From positions 1 through 42,148 of the forward strand of contig CANJRV010000018.1 of assembly GCA_947476825.1 (NCBI GenBank): DNA of 42,148 bases, written 5' to 3'. Of the stretch, positions 1-8,900 are shown piece after piece (position 1 is the stretch's first letter; each line of letters starts with the position of its first letter). Below the pieces are notes generated by a model. The model did not search any database. It was not told where the DNA came from and was given only the letters and a program-made list of their open reading frames with translations. Source of the stretch: Bacteroidota bacterium. Lineage in GTDB: Bacteria; Bacteroidota; Bacteroidia; Chitinophagales; Chitinophagaceae. The position numbers and the translations under genes were made by a program.

Positions 1-987
1 ACATTATCCAGTGTATTAGTATTTATTTTTGCATCAAGTTGGTTATATTTTTTTATTGCCTTTGCAATAGTTGGTGCCATTACCTATTTACTGATTTACA
101 CTATCTTAGAACAATTTATTTATCGAAAAATAAAATTGATTTATAAGTTTATTTCCAATAAAAAAGCAACGAAAAGGGAAGAGTTTTATACCAAGGAATT
201 ATTGCCACCTAAAACAATTGAAGAAGTAAGTGAAGATGTGGAACAATGGGCTAAAGAACGCTCTACAGAAATTGAACAATTACGAAAGAATGAATTATTT
301 CGGAGAGAATTTTTGATGAACCTTTCTCACGAATTAAAGACTCCCATTTTTTCTGCGCAAGGATATATTCATACCTTATTGGATGGTGCAATTCATGATG
401 AAAATGTCAATCACAAGTTTTTAGAAAATGCAGCAAGAAGCATTGATAGACTTGCGGATTTGGTGGATGATTTGGATATCATCTCTAACCTGGAATCCAA
501 TAATATTCCCATTATAAAACAACCTTTTATTATTCAAGATTTACTGAAAGAAGTATATCTGGAATTAGCGCAAAAAGCAGAGAAAAAACGAATTAATTTG
601 ATTATTAAAAAAGGGTGTGAAAAGCCATTAGAGGTCTTTGCAGACAAACAAAAAATTAAACAAGTGCTCGTGAATCTTGTAGACAATTCAATCAAGTACG
701 GCAAAGAATCTGGTGAAACAAATGCTGGTATTTATGAAGTAGATAAAGCAACTATTTTAATTGAAATTTCGGATGATGGCATTGGCATGTTGAAAAACCA
801 AGTACCTCGCGTTTTTGAAAGATTTTATAGAACAGATTCTGCAAGATCCAGAAAAGTAGGAGGAACAGGATTAGGTTTGGCAATTGTAAAACATATCATA
901 GAAGCGCATGGACAAACGGTTAATTGCCGCAGCAGTATCGATGTTGGATCTACTTTTGGATTTACTTTGGATAGAAGGGAAAAATAA
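1..987 (+). CDS. Sensor histidine kinase, 5'-truncated by window edge
   Basis: Two-component membrane sensor kinase that autophosphorylates on His and passes phosphate to a response regulator. The frame is open from base 1, so the gene starts outside the window; the TTG at 136 is only an internal codon. The first ~45 visible residues form one or two hydrophobic membrane segments. Then follow the H-box NLSHELKTP with the phospho-His (around base 330), the N-box LVNLVDNSIKYG, the G1 box ISDDGIGM, the F-box VFERFYRTD and the G2 box GGTGLGLAIVKHI, in the normal order. No HAMP or PAS domain is obvious between membrane part and H-box. The layout resembles PhoR-like kinases of Bacteroidota, but the partner regulator is not in view, so the stimulus is unknown. 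It is convergent with the next gene, with only 5 bases between the stops. Confidence 0.93.
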   Translation, partial: TLSSVLVFIFASSWLYFFIAFAIVGAITYLLIYTILEQFIYRKIKLIYKFISNKKATKREEFYTKELLPPKTIEEVSEDVEQWAKERSTEIEQLRKNELFRREFLMNLSHELKTPIFSAQGYIHTLLDGAIHDENVNHKFLENAARSIDRLADLVDDLDIISNLESNNIPIIKQPFIIQDLLKEVYLELAQKAEKKRINLIIKKGCEKPLEVFADKQKIKQVLVNLVDNSIKYGKESGETNAGIYEVDKATILIEISDDGIGMLKNQVPRVFERFYRTDSARSRKVGGTGLGLAIVKHIIEAHGQTVNCRSSIDVGSTFGFTLDRREK

Positions 988-992
988 AAAAG

Positions 993-2042
993 TTAGAAGC
1001 TACTCTTCGTCGTACGTAAGCTTTTTAACGCTGGATTTATTTCAAATGCTTGATTAAAAAATTGCTCTGCTTTTTCTGTATTGCCGGCTTTGAAGTAAGT
1101 CATTCCTTTGGTATAAATTACATCTGCATCATTTGGATTCATTTCCAATAATTCATCTAGTACTTCTCTACTTTTGACATAGTCTCCTTTTTTCATATAG
1201 GTTTCTGCAATGGACAAATTGATGTCTTTATCATAAGGTGCAAATTCTTTTGCTTTGTTATAATAGGTTAATGCCAAGTCGTAATTTTTCATTTCTACTT
1301 GTATCAAAGCCCAAGTATCATAAAAGAATTTTGACGGTGTATAACCTTTACTTTCTGCATCTTGAAATAATACGTTAGCCAGTTTAAAATTGTTCGCATC
1401 ATAACACATTTCTCCGGCTTCAACCATTATAGAAGTGTTATTTGGTTCTAATTCTATACATCGATCATAGTATTGCATGGCATCTGCAAATTTGCCAAGT
1501 TGAGCATAGCAATAAGCTAACTTATGTGGGATTTCTTTATCCATTGGGAATACTCTTTCTGCTAATAAAAATTGCGTAATGGCTTTAGGATAGTATTGGA
1601 CGTCAAAAAATGTTTTGGCTAATATTTTGTTCGTTTGGCCATCTGTTGGATTTAGCTTCAATACTTTATTGGCGTACAATACGCCCTTCATTTTTTGCTG
1701 ACTCATACTGTACATTTCTGCCAAACGAGTAAGGTAAATAATATTTTCCGTATCCGTTTTTACTATGGCTTCATACAATGGAATAGCCTCATAGAAAGCG
1801 TTTCTGAGGTATTGTAATTCAGCCATTTCTTTCTTGTATTGGTCATTTTGTGGGTCTGCTGCCAGTGCTTTGGCTAATGAACGTGAAGCTTCAGTATAAT
1901 TTTCAATTGCTTTATACTTCATGGCAGATGCAAAATATTCTGCTGAAGTTGGTGGAATCACTTCCGTAGAGCCAGATGTTTGCGCCTGAATTTGTAAACA
2001 AAAAAGAAGACAATACAGTGTAAGGGATAGAGCGATTTTCAT
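993..2042 (-). CDS. Secreted tetratricopeptide-repeat (TPR) protein
   Basis: Protein of 349 residues with a Sec signal peptide (hydrophobic residues 4-20, ending in QAQ) followed almost entirely by TPR units. Typical TPR signatures repeat about every 34 residues, for example AYCYAQLGKFADAMQYYDR, ALTYYNKAKEFAPYD and AEQFFNQAFEINP. TPR solenoids bind other proteins, so this is probably a periplasmic or outer-membrane-associated scaffold; no enzymatic domain is seen. It starts at an ATG and is followed upstream by a 141-base gap to lepB on the same strand. The specific partner cannot be named from sequence. Confidence 0.88.
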   Translation of the reverse strand: MKIALSLTLYCLLFCLQIQAQTSGSTEVIPPTSAEYFASAMKYKAIENYTEASRSLAKALAADPQNDQYKKEMAELQYLRNAFYEAIPLYEAIVKTDTENIIYLTRLAEMYSMSQQKMKGVLYANKVLKLNPTDGQTNKILAKTFFDVQYYPKAITQFLLAERVFPMDKEIPHKLAYCYAQLGKFADAMQYYDRCIELEPNNTSIMVEAGEMCYDANNFKLANVLFQDAESKGYTPSKFFYDTWALIQVEMKNYDLALTYYNKAKEFAPYDKDINLSIAETYMKKGDYVKSREVLDELLEMNPNDADVIYTKGMTYFKAGNTEKAEQFFNQAFEINPALKSLRTTKSSF

Positions 2043-2183
2043 GTTAAAATTTCCTTTAATTATTTTCAGAACAAACTAATCATTCATGAAAATATAGATG
2101 GTATATAATTTTGTGAAGTGCAATTTGCAGACACTAAATTAAACAGTATATTTTTAAATCGCGGATATTTTTTGTAGAAGATA

Positions 2184-3308
2184 TTAATTTTCTAAAGCTT
2201 TCACACTTCGGAAAAGTCTACTCCATCGGATTCCTTGTTTGCCATAGCTCATCCAAATAAACCAAGCCTTCCCAACTACATGGTCTTCAGGTACATAGCC
2301 CCAAAATCTTGAATCTAGTGAGTTGTGGCGATTATCACCCATTAACCAATAATAATTCATGGAAAAGGTATAAGTGCTGGAGGCTTTACCATCAATGATA
2401 AAAGGAAAAGAAGATTCATCTAAAGTGTGGTGTTCATATTCTGTAATAACTGTTCTGTATAAGGCAATATTTTCATGGGTTAAATTGATGGTCACTCCTT
2501 TTTTAGGAATCCACATGGTACCATAATTATCTTGATTCCATTTGAAATGTGCTGTGTCGCGTGGGAAACAATCTGCTTGCGCCATACCTGGTTTATACAT
2601 ACCCGTGAGTGTATCATACAAACGCACAACCACGTTTGGAATGGCTTTAATATTTTTTACATCATCTTCAGTCAGGCTATACATATTTGGAATGGGTTGT
2701 CCGTTATCATCCAAATTATATACGTTTAAATCTTTCTGTGTCTCTTCGCTCAAGTCATAACCGGTTGGGTACATAGCAACATGATATAAAAATTGTTGGT
2801 ATTTAGGTTTGTATGCTGGTTGTCCATTGACGTAAAGCACCCTTTCTTTAATTTGAATACTATCACCAGGCAAGGCAACACAACGTTTGATATAATTTTC
2901 TTTTTTATCAACGGGTCTATTATTTTCATGGTCTTGTGGCCAGTTAAAAACCATATCATCGTTGCGTTCTACATCACTAAATCCCCACAGACGTTTGTAA
3001 GGCGCTTTAATTAATGTAGAATAAGATTGGGAATTGAAAATAGGTAAGGTATGGTGTACAAAAGGAATGGCTAAAGGCGTCATGGGTAAGCGAGCGCCAT
3101 AATGCATTTTACTAACGAATAAATAATCATTGACCAAAAGGGATTTCTCCATAGACGGAGTAGGAATAGTATATGCTTCAATGAAGAATGTGCGAATAAT
3201 GGTAGCAGCTATAATGGCAAATACAGCGGCATCGAGCCATTCGCGTGCAATGGTTTTTTTCTTAACAGGCGCGTTCGGATCTTTTTTCTTTAAAAAAGGG
3301 ATATTCAT
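2184..3308 (-). CDS. lepB: Signal peptidase I
   Basis: Membrane-bound Ser/Lys protease that cleaves Sec signal peptides. Residues 20-45 form the N-terminal membrane anchor; the catalytic Ser52 lies in PTPSMEKSLLVNDYLFVSK and the general-base Lys141 in NYIKRCVALPGDSI; the conserved C-terminal box GDNRHNSLDSRFWG is present near residue 325. At 374 residues it is longer than the Escherichia coli enzyme because of an insert of about 130 residues between the Lys motif and the last box, which is common in Bacteroidota S26 peptidases. The many signal-peptide proteins encoded around it would be substrates. The start ATG at 3308 gives a positively charged N-terminus, as expected. Confidence 0.96.
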   Translation of the reverse strand: MNIPFLKKKDPNAPVKKKTIAREWLDAAVFAIIAATIIRTFFIEAYTIPTPSMEKSLLVNDYLFVSKMHYGARLPMTPLAIPFVHHTLPIFNSQSYSTLIKAPYKRLWGFSDVERNDDMVFNWPQDHENNRPVDKKENYIKRCVALPGDSIQIKERVLYVNGQPAYKPKYQQFLYHVAMYPTGYDLSEETQKDLNVYNLDDNGQPIPNMYSLTEDDVKNIKAIPNVVVRLYDTLTGMYKPGMAQADCFPRDTAHFKWNQDNYGTMWIPKKGVTINLTHENIALYRTVITEYEHHTLDESSFPFIIDGKASSTYTFSMNYYWLMGDNRHNSLDSRFWGYVPEDHVVGKAWFIWMSYGKQGIRWSRLFRSVKALEN

Positions 3309-3792
3309 ATAATGCTTTTAAATGAGCGGTAAAAGTAAGGCATTGTTTATTAAAGAGTTGTGAATGTTTGCATAGAAATTAATTGCCGATTTAGTAGGTT
3401 TTTTGTACGGCAAGGTTTGAAGGATTTAAAATTGAATTAAAAAAATAAATGGAATGAAGAATAAATAGAAGTATTTCAAATTGTTGCCTTGAATGATGTA
3501 CTTGCAAATGGCCTTGGATAGTTTGGCGTTAAAAAAAATGGAGTGGTCGGCGAACAAATCGTCCCTGTTTGAGCCAGCTAGCCGCAGGCAGCTGGTGAGT
3601 TTGGACGATTTGCGTCGAGCATGAACATTTTTTAGCTAAACTATCCACAGCCTTGATTTTTTGGTTCTTTTGTATCAAGACAAAAGAACAAAAGATTCTT
3701 ATAAGTTCCAATTTAGGATACACTCCGAACAAATGAATTAGGATAATTATAAAATACAAAATCGAAGATGAATCAAAAAAAGATGCATGGAC
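3309..3792. repeat. Intergenic region with nested hairpin element (3555-3689)
   Basis: No convincing gene in this 484-base gap between lepB and the chitinase. It holds an ordered set of stems: outer arms CAAATCGTCC (3555-3564) and GGACGATTTG (3603-3612) are perfect complements; inside them CCAGCT (3574-3579) pairs with AGCTGG (3590-3595); further on GTTCTTTTGT (3664-3673) and ACAAAAGAAC (3680-3689) form a perfect 10-bp stem with loop ATCAAG. A 76-codon minus frame crosses it but is low-complexity and interrupted by the stems, so it is not called. Similar hairpin-rich intergenic elements are frequent in Bacteroidota. Function unknown. Confidence 0.55.
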
Positions 3793-4890
3793 TTATTCAT
3801 TTTTATGAATAATATCCAACAATCCTTGGTGAAATTTATCATCATACAATTGCCAAAACATAATGCCTCCTAGATTATGTTGAACTGCATATTTCGTTTT
3901 CAAAGCAATCGATTGTTCATCATCATAAGTAGCAAGTAATCTTCTCGCCGTATTGATGGCATAAGGCGCTTTTGCAATAGCATCCCAATATTTAATAAAT
4001 CCATTTTGCTCTGAAAGTGAATCCTTACTATACTTTGAAGAGAAGCCGTGTGCAAATGAACAAGGCATATACAAATCTACAGGATTGCCAGGTTCGATAT
4101 AAAAAAAGCGTCCATAAAATGCTGCACCTATTACCAATTTATTTGCAGGAACTCCTTTTTGTAGGAGCATTTCTACAGCATGATTGGTAGACTCTAATTG
4201 TTTTTTTGTAGAATATAGCGGTGTATGATGACCACTCACTTTACTAAATCCATGTACCAAATCATAGCTCATGATATTGATGAAATTAGTATAAGGTAAT
4301 ATGGCTTTCCAATGAATGGAAGAATCGATATAAGAGGTGAATCCACCAGCCGCAAAACTGATTTCAAAATCTTTACCATTCGCCTCTCGCAATTCTTTGA
4401 GTAAAGCGGTAAAATTATTTTGATCCGCTTTGTCGTATTTATGTCCTGGAAAACCTTTGATGGCAGGGTATTCCCAATCTAAATCAATACCGTCCGTTTT
4501 AAAATAACGGCTTATTTCTTTGACAGAAATTGCGAATTGTTTTCGTCCGTTGATCGAATTAAATGCATCAGAGCAATCTTTGCAACCGCCCCATCCACCG
4601 AGAGATAACATAACTTTCAGTTTAGGGTTTCTACTTTTTAATTCTACCATTCTTTTTATGGTAGCACTATCTAAACTGGAATGGATATGAAATTTATTTT
4701 CTTTGATACCGCCGAAACAAAAAATAAGGTGTGTTAATTTTTCAATCTCAAAACTATCAACAGGAATGCTTGTACCGCAATAATAGCCAACCGTTCGAAA
4801 AGAGGACTTCGATTGGGCAAAAAGTGAAGGACTATATCCTACAAAAAAGAAAAGGTAAAATAGAATCGAGTATTGGATATTTTTTTTCAT
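3793..4890 (-). CDS. Secreted glycoside hydrolase family 18 (chitinase-like)
   Basis: GH18 enzymes hydrolyse beta-1,4-linked N-acetylglucosamine polymers such as chitin by substrate-assisted catalysis. The hallmark motif DGIDLDWEYP lies at residues 133-142, with the acid/base Glu140 and the supporting Asp136 and Asp138. Other family blocks are present: GYYCGT at the first beta strand, MLSLGGWGG at 94-102, NIMSYDLVHGF and, near the end, GGIMFWQLYDD. A signal peptide (residues 1-25, ending in LFAQ) points to export. Length 365 residues equals a lone catalytic domain with no carbohydrate-binding module and no type IX sorting tail. Whether the substrate is chitin or another GlcNAc polymer cannot be decided. 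Confidence 0.93.
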   Translation of the reverse strand: MKKNIQYSILFYLFFFVGYSPSLFAQSKSSFRTVGYYCGTSIPVDSFEIEKLTHLIFCFGGIKENKFHIHSSLDSATIKRMVELKSRNPKLKVMLSLGGWGGCKDCSDAFNSINGRKQFAISVKEISRYFKTDGIDLDWEYPAIKGFPGHKYDKADQNNFTALLKELREANGKDFEISFAAGGFTSYIDSSIHWKAILPYTNFINIMSYDLVHGFSKVSGHHTPLYSTKKQLESTNHAVEMLLQKGVPANKLVIGAAFYGRFFYIEPGNPVDLYMPCSFAHGFSSKYSKDSLSEQNGFIKYWDAIAKAPYAINTARRLLATYDDEQSIALKTKYAVQHNLGGIMFWQLYDDKFHQGLLDIIHKNE

Positions 4891-5006
4891 GAAGGAATTG
4901 TGTGATGAACCATTATGGATTGAGCTAAAATGTAAAATCAGATTTTAAAGATAATTTCATTTTAAATTAAATCGCAATAAAAAAAACTTGAACATCAACT
5001 TTCTCA

Positions 5007-7046
5007 TTAAGGATCTACATCAATTTGTACGGTAACTGTGGTGAAATTTTTGGTTGTACTTAAGATGGAAATTTTTTCTTTGATTATCTTTTTTAAGGCT
5101 TTATTTAATTCGGTGTCCTTATTTGTTTTTAATAAAATTTCTTGCAAATATTGATTTCGAATACGAGCAATGCCAGGTTCGGCAGGACCAAAAATAATGG
5201 TGTTTGGAAGTTGATTAATTTCTTGTGCCAACATTTGCGCAGCAGCACTTACAGTAGTTTGTATTTTATGTTTTAAAATAATTTTTATCATGCGTGTAAA
5301 TGGAGGATAATTAAACTCCTTACGCATAATCATTTCTTCTGCATAAAATCCAGTAAAATCATGGGCTTGAAGATGCTGTATAATAGGCGAATCTGTCTTG
5401 TACATTTGAATAAATACATGTCCTTTATCGGCCTTCCTTCCGGCTCTTCCTGCTACTTGTTCTAGTAATTGAAATCCTCTTTCATTCACCCTAAAATCAG
5501 GATAAGAAAGAAGACTATCGGCACTTAATACACCAACCAGATTGACATGTTCAAAGTCGAGACCTTTCACCACCATTTGTGTACCTACTAAAATATCAAT
5601 TTCTTTTTTTTCAAATTGGCGAATAATTTCACTGTACTTATTTTTTATTCGCATCGCATCCCAATCAAAACGCTGTACTCTGGCATAAGGGAAAATAGCC
5701 TTGATATCATCCTCAATTTTTTCTGTGCCAAAACTTTTTGCAGTGATATTATGTCCACCACATGCAGGACAAATTTTGACATACGCTGATTTAGAGCCAC
5801 AATAATGGCAATGCAATTTGTCGGTTAGTTTATGGTAAGTCAATGATACATCACAATATTTACAATGCGGTACCCAACCACAAGTGCTACACATCGAAAA
5901 TGGAGAATAACCTCTTCTGTTTTGAAAAAGAATGACCTGTTTTTTTTGTGTGAGAGAAGCTTGAATGGCATCTATCAGTTGATTGGAAAAAATACCTTTT
6001 TGTGTTTTTTCAAGCTGTGTTTTTTTGCTATCGATAATCGTAATTTCTGGTAAGGTAGCAGTACCATAGCGCTGATTTAATTCAACCAATTTGTATTTGC
6101 CTTGTTGGGCATTATAATAACTTTCAAAAGATGGTGTTGCAGATCCAAGAATAATATTTGCTTGCATCTGATGTGCCAAATAAATAGCAGCATCTCGTGC
6201 TTGGTAACGAGGCGCAGGATCCATTTGCTTGTAGGAAGTGTCATGTTCTTCATCCACAATAATTAAACCCAAATCGATGAAAGGAAGGAACAATGCCGAT
6301 CTTGCACCAATGACAATATCCACTTCACGATGTTGAATTTTGTGCCATACTTCTACACGTTCATTATTACTAAAACGAGAATGATAAATACCAATACGGT
6401 TACCAAATGTAGAACGAAGTTTTCGAATGATTTGAGCCGTGAGTGCAATTTCAGGAAGCAAGTATAATGCTTGTTTTCCTTGCGCTATGCAGTCTTCAAT
6501 GAGTTTAAAATAAATATGTGTTTTGCCACTGCCAGTAATGCCTTTGAGAAGAATTGGTTTTTTTTCTGCAAAGCCAGATAAGATATTCGTGTATGCAGTG
6601 GCTTGTAACGCATTTAAAATATTGGGTTCAATAGCATCTACTTTATCATATTGCAGTCGATCTATTTCTATTTTTTTTACAACAAAAATTCCTTTTTGAA
6701 CGAGTGCTTGTAATTGACTAGAAGTTGCTAAGGAAAGCTTGAGTAATTCAGTTTGTAATACATCGGTTTCTTTTTGTTGTAGATGTAAAAATTGAAGTAA
6801 AATATTCAGCTGCTTCGGTGCTTTATCTAAAACCGTAAACAGCTTTTTTAATTCCTCTTCTTGATGATATTGTTCGTGCAGAAGAACATAATTAACTTTT
6901 TTTGGTTGGTAGTTTTCCTGTAAGTTTTCATATACACTAACTAATTCTTTTTCGATAAGTGAATTCACAATTTTCCAAGCAGAGCTAGGCTGTACGATTA
7001 GTTGCACTTCATCTAAGGTAATATCTTTAATCGTGGTATGGAGCAT
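5007..7046 (-). CDS. priA: Primosomal protein N' (PriA helicase), lacking N-terminal domain
   Basis: PriA is the 3'-5' DNA helicase that restarts collapsed replication forks. Visible parts, numbered from the upstream TTG at 7067: Walker A GITGSGKT (176-183), DEEH box (272-275), a zinc region with eight cysteines (C393, C396, C402, C405, C420, C423, C433, C436), and the helicase motif QVAGRAGRKADKGH. The ATG at 7046 is preferred over the TTG. From either start the protein begins at the winged-helix region and lacks the ~130-residue N-terminal 3'-end-binding domain of typical Bacteroidota PriA (about 800-830 residues). A stop at 7086-7088 blocks any in-frame extension, and pdxA occupies the DNA just upstream. 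The helicase core looks intact. Confidence 0.93.
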   Translation of the reverse strand: MLHTTIKDITLDEVQLIVQPSSAWKIVNSLIEKELVSVYENLQENYQPKKVNYVLLHEQYHQEEELKKLFTVLDKAPKQLNILLQFLHLQQKETDVLQTELLKLSLATSSQLQALVQKGIFVVKKIEIDRLQYDKVDAIEPNILNALQATAYTNILSGFAEKKPILLKGITGSGKTHIYFKLIEDCIAQGKQALYLLPEIALTAQIIRKLRSTFGNRIGIYHSRFSNNERVEVWHKIQHREVDIVIGARSALFLPFIDLGLIIVDEEHDTSYKQMDPAPRYQARDAAIYLAHQMQANIILGSATPSFESYYNAQQGKYKLVELNQRYGTATLPEITIIDSKKTQLEKTQKGIFSNQLIDAIQASLTQKKQVILFQNRRGYSPFSMCSTCGWVPHCKYCDVSLTYHKLTDKLHCHYCGSKSAYVKICPACGGHNITAKSFGTEKIEDDIKAIFPYARVQRFDWDAMRIKNKYSEIIRQFEKKEIDILVGTQMVVKGLDFEHVNLVGVLSADSLLSYPDFRVNERGFQLLEQVAGRAGRKADKGHVFIQMYKTDSPIIQHLQAHDFTGFYAEEMIMRKEFNYPPFTRMIKIILKHKIQTTVSAAAQMLAQEINQLPNTIIFGPAEPGIARIRNQYLQEILLKTNKDTELNKALKKIIKEKISILSTTKNFTTVTVQIDVDP

Positions 7047-7080
7047 TGCAACAAAATTAGGAAACAAAAATTCAGAACGC

Positions 7081-8166
7081 TTATTCTACAATATCATCTT
7101 TCGATTTTTTGAATTGATTGCGAGAATTTTTTTGCAATTTATTTTTAGTATTTTCAGCGTATCCAGCACGATGATGAAGGATATCAATACACATAAATAA
7201 GGCATGAAGAAATGAACTGTTATCTGCAAGATTTTTTCCTGCAATATCAAAGGCTGTTCCATGATCTGGTGAGGTGCGCACAACAGGAAGTCCAGCAGTA
7301 TAATTGACACCTAATCCTTTATCAAAACTTTTAAATGGAATAAGACCTTGGTCATGATACATGGCTAAAACACAATCAAAATTTTGGTCTTGTTGGCGTG
7401 CGAAGAATGCATCGGCACTATATGGTCCATAAACTAAATATCCGTCACTTTTTAATTTTTCAATGGCTGGTAAAATAATCGCTTGTTCTTCTTTACCGAT
7501 GAGTCCATTATCGCTAGCATGTGGGTTCAGACCTAATACAGCGATTTTAGGTTTGTCTATACCGAAATCTTTGATTAAACTATCTTGAATGATTTTTACT
7601 TTGCTCAGTATACCTTCAAAAGTAATGTTCTTACTGACTTCTGCAATTGGAACATGCTCGGTGAGTAAGGACACTTTTATATCTTCTGCACAAAGCATCA
7701 TTGCCACATCTTTAACGCCAAATTTTTCTTTCAAAAATGGAGTATGTCCACTATAATTAAAATCATGCGTTTGGGAATTTTTTTTATGTATAGGATTGGT
7801 GAGGAGTCCATCCAATTGTCCATCCTTCAAACATTGTGTTGCCACCATGAGAGAACGTATGCCATACTTGCCGCCAATATCATTCATGATGCCGGGCGTA
7901 ACTGCTACCTCTTCTTCCCAACAATTAAATACATTGATTCCTTTGGCATTGAGCACTTGAAGATCTTTGGTGCCATAGAATTGAAGCGCAGTTTCGCCGA
8001 TTGTATTTTTATAAAAACTAATGACTTTGTTCGAAGCAAAAATAATAGGGGTACAAAATTCGAGCAGTTTGTGTTCTGCAAATGACTTTATGATCAATTC
8101 TATGCCGATACCATTGATATCACCAGTTGTTATGCCTATTTTGGGTTTGAATGCGACTGTGCTCAT
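7081..8166 (-). CDS. pdxA: 4-hydroxythreonine-4-phosphate dehydrogenase
   Basis: PdxA oxidises 4-phosphohydroxy-L-threonine in the DXP-dependent branch of pyridoxal 5'-phosphate synthesis; it is a zinc-dependent dehydrogenase of the cytosol. Support comes from the N-terminal TGDINGIGIELI, the metal-His segment GHTPFLKEKFG, AMYHDQGLIPFK and the C-terminal GLPVVRTSPDHGTAFDIAG. About 361 residues from the ATG at 8166 (a TTG 24 bases upstream also is open but adds only poorly conserved residues). The gene ends 34 bases before the priA ATG on the same strand, so the two are probably co-transcribed. The last ~25 residues are Lys/Asn-rich and poorly conserved. Confidence 0.96.
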   Translation of the reverse strand: MSTVAFKPKIGITTGDINGIGIELIIKSFAEHKLLEFCTPIIFASNKVISFYKNTIGETALQFYGTKDLQVLNAKGINVFNCWEEEVAVTPGIMNDIGGKYGIRSLMVATQCLKDGQLDGLLTNPIHKKNSQTHDFNYSGHTPFLKEKFGVKDVAMMLCAEDIKVSLLTEHVPIAEVSKNITFEGILSKVKIIQDSLIKDFGIDKPKIAVLGLNPHASDNGLIGKEEQAIILPAIEKLKSDGYLVYGPYSADAFFARQQDQNFDCVLAMYHDQGLIPFKSFDKGLGVNYTAGLPVVRTSPDHGTAFDIAGKNLADNSSFLHALFMCIDILHHRAGYAENTKNKLQKNSRNQFKKSKDDIVE

Positions 8167-8297
8167 GAATATTATTTTGAGAAAGGACAAATATAAGTTG
8201 CAATAAGGGAGTAAGGATATAATTTTTTAGGATGTCATCATTCATTGGATAATCTAAAAATGCTAGTTGAGAAATAAGCTTCTTTAGTGACTGTATT

Positions 8298-8375
8298 GCG
8301 GCAACGATTGTAGTGGAAATCCTTTTTTGCTTGCTCTGAAGCAAAAAAGATTGGAACGAAAAGCGTGTGTGCCGC
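8298..8375 (+). repeat. Intergenic hairpin element, copy 1
   Basis: Closing arms GCGGCA (8298-8303) and TGCCGC (8370-8375) enclose a perfect 11-bp stem, CTTTTTTGCTT (8322-8332) with AAGCAAAAAAG (8339-8349), around loop GCTCTG. The related copy at 28057-28132 keeps loop, arms and the flanking words CAACGATTG and AAAGCGTGT while changing stem bases in a paired way. The strand is given by matching copy 2, which lies in the direction of its neighbour genes. Similar sequences are widespread between genes of this phylum; role unknown. Confidence 0.75.
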
Positions 8376-8409
8376 CCAAAGAATTTATTTAAAACAAAAT
8401 GTAATTTTT

Positions 8410-8892
8410 CTATAAGGTAAAATAATAGATAATCGCAACAATAGTAGTTATCGTAGAAAAAATGCTAAGAGCGACAGTAATCATAAAATAACGGGTTAGA
8501 TATCGAAATGAATTGACCAAATACTCTTCTTGATTGGAGAAAAAATAAGATCTGGATGAAGTGCCAAATTTTAATAATAAGTATCCATTTCTAAATAGTA
8601 CACCCGAAGTAATTAGCGTCATGATAATGAATAACCATTTGCCTGCGCCTAATAAAAAGGACATTGCCTCATCGCTAATGCCATAGAGATTTCGGCCATA
8701 ATCTGCAATTTCGTTTATGTCTGCCAAGTATTCAAAAGCAATGAACATACCGGCCATGGTAAGAAATACCAACACACTAGAAACGATGTACACGATGCCG
8801 ATAAACTTGGACCATTTTCCTGCATAGTTTAATTCATGAATTCCGGCGGAATCCAATTCAGATGAGCTTAGGATAGAGTTCGTTTGTTCCAA
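8410..8892 (-). CDS. DUF5362-like membrane protein, third of three paralogues
   Basis: Small integral membrane protein of 160 residues and unknown function. A cytosolic-looking N-terminus leads to the segment AGKWSKFIGIVYIVSSVLV, then a second and third hydrophobic segment, a short loop with NGYLLLKFG, and a last hydrophobic helix at 135-158. The pattern W-A/S-K-F-L/I-G-I near the first membrane segment, the G-K/R-(L)-K loop, and F-x-I-G/x-x-I in the last helix recur in the next two genes, so the three are paralogues. Family assignment to DUF5362 is from memory of the pattern. It is the last gene of a tight run (8-base gap to the preceding one) that follows proS. Confidence 0.8.
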   Translation of the reverse strand: MEQTNSILSSSELDSAGIHELNYAGKWSKFIGIVYIVSSVLVFLTMAGMFIAFEYLADINEIADYGRNLYGISDEAMSFLLGAGKWLFIIMTLITSGVLFRNGYLLLKFGTSSRSYFFSNQEEYLVNSFRYLTRYFMITVALSIFSTITTIVAIIYYFTL

Positions 8893-8900
8893 TGTGAAAA

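Noticed and set aside
3529-3759. Minus-strand frame of 76 codons
   Set aside because: It coincides with the nested hairpins and has no protein-like features.
7068-7088. Possible upstream extension or frameshift restoring the PriA N-terminus
   Set aside because: A stop lies at 7086-7088 in frame and the DNA beyond is coding for a complete pdxA, so there is no room for a missing domain.
7744-8085. Plus-strand frame of 113 codons
   Set aside because: Lies entirely antisense to pdxA, with no protein-like signature.
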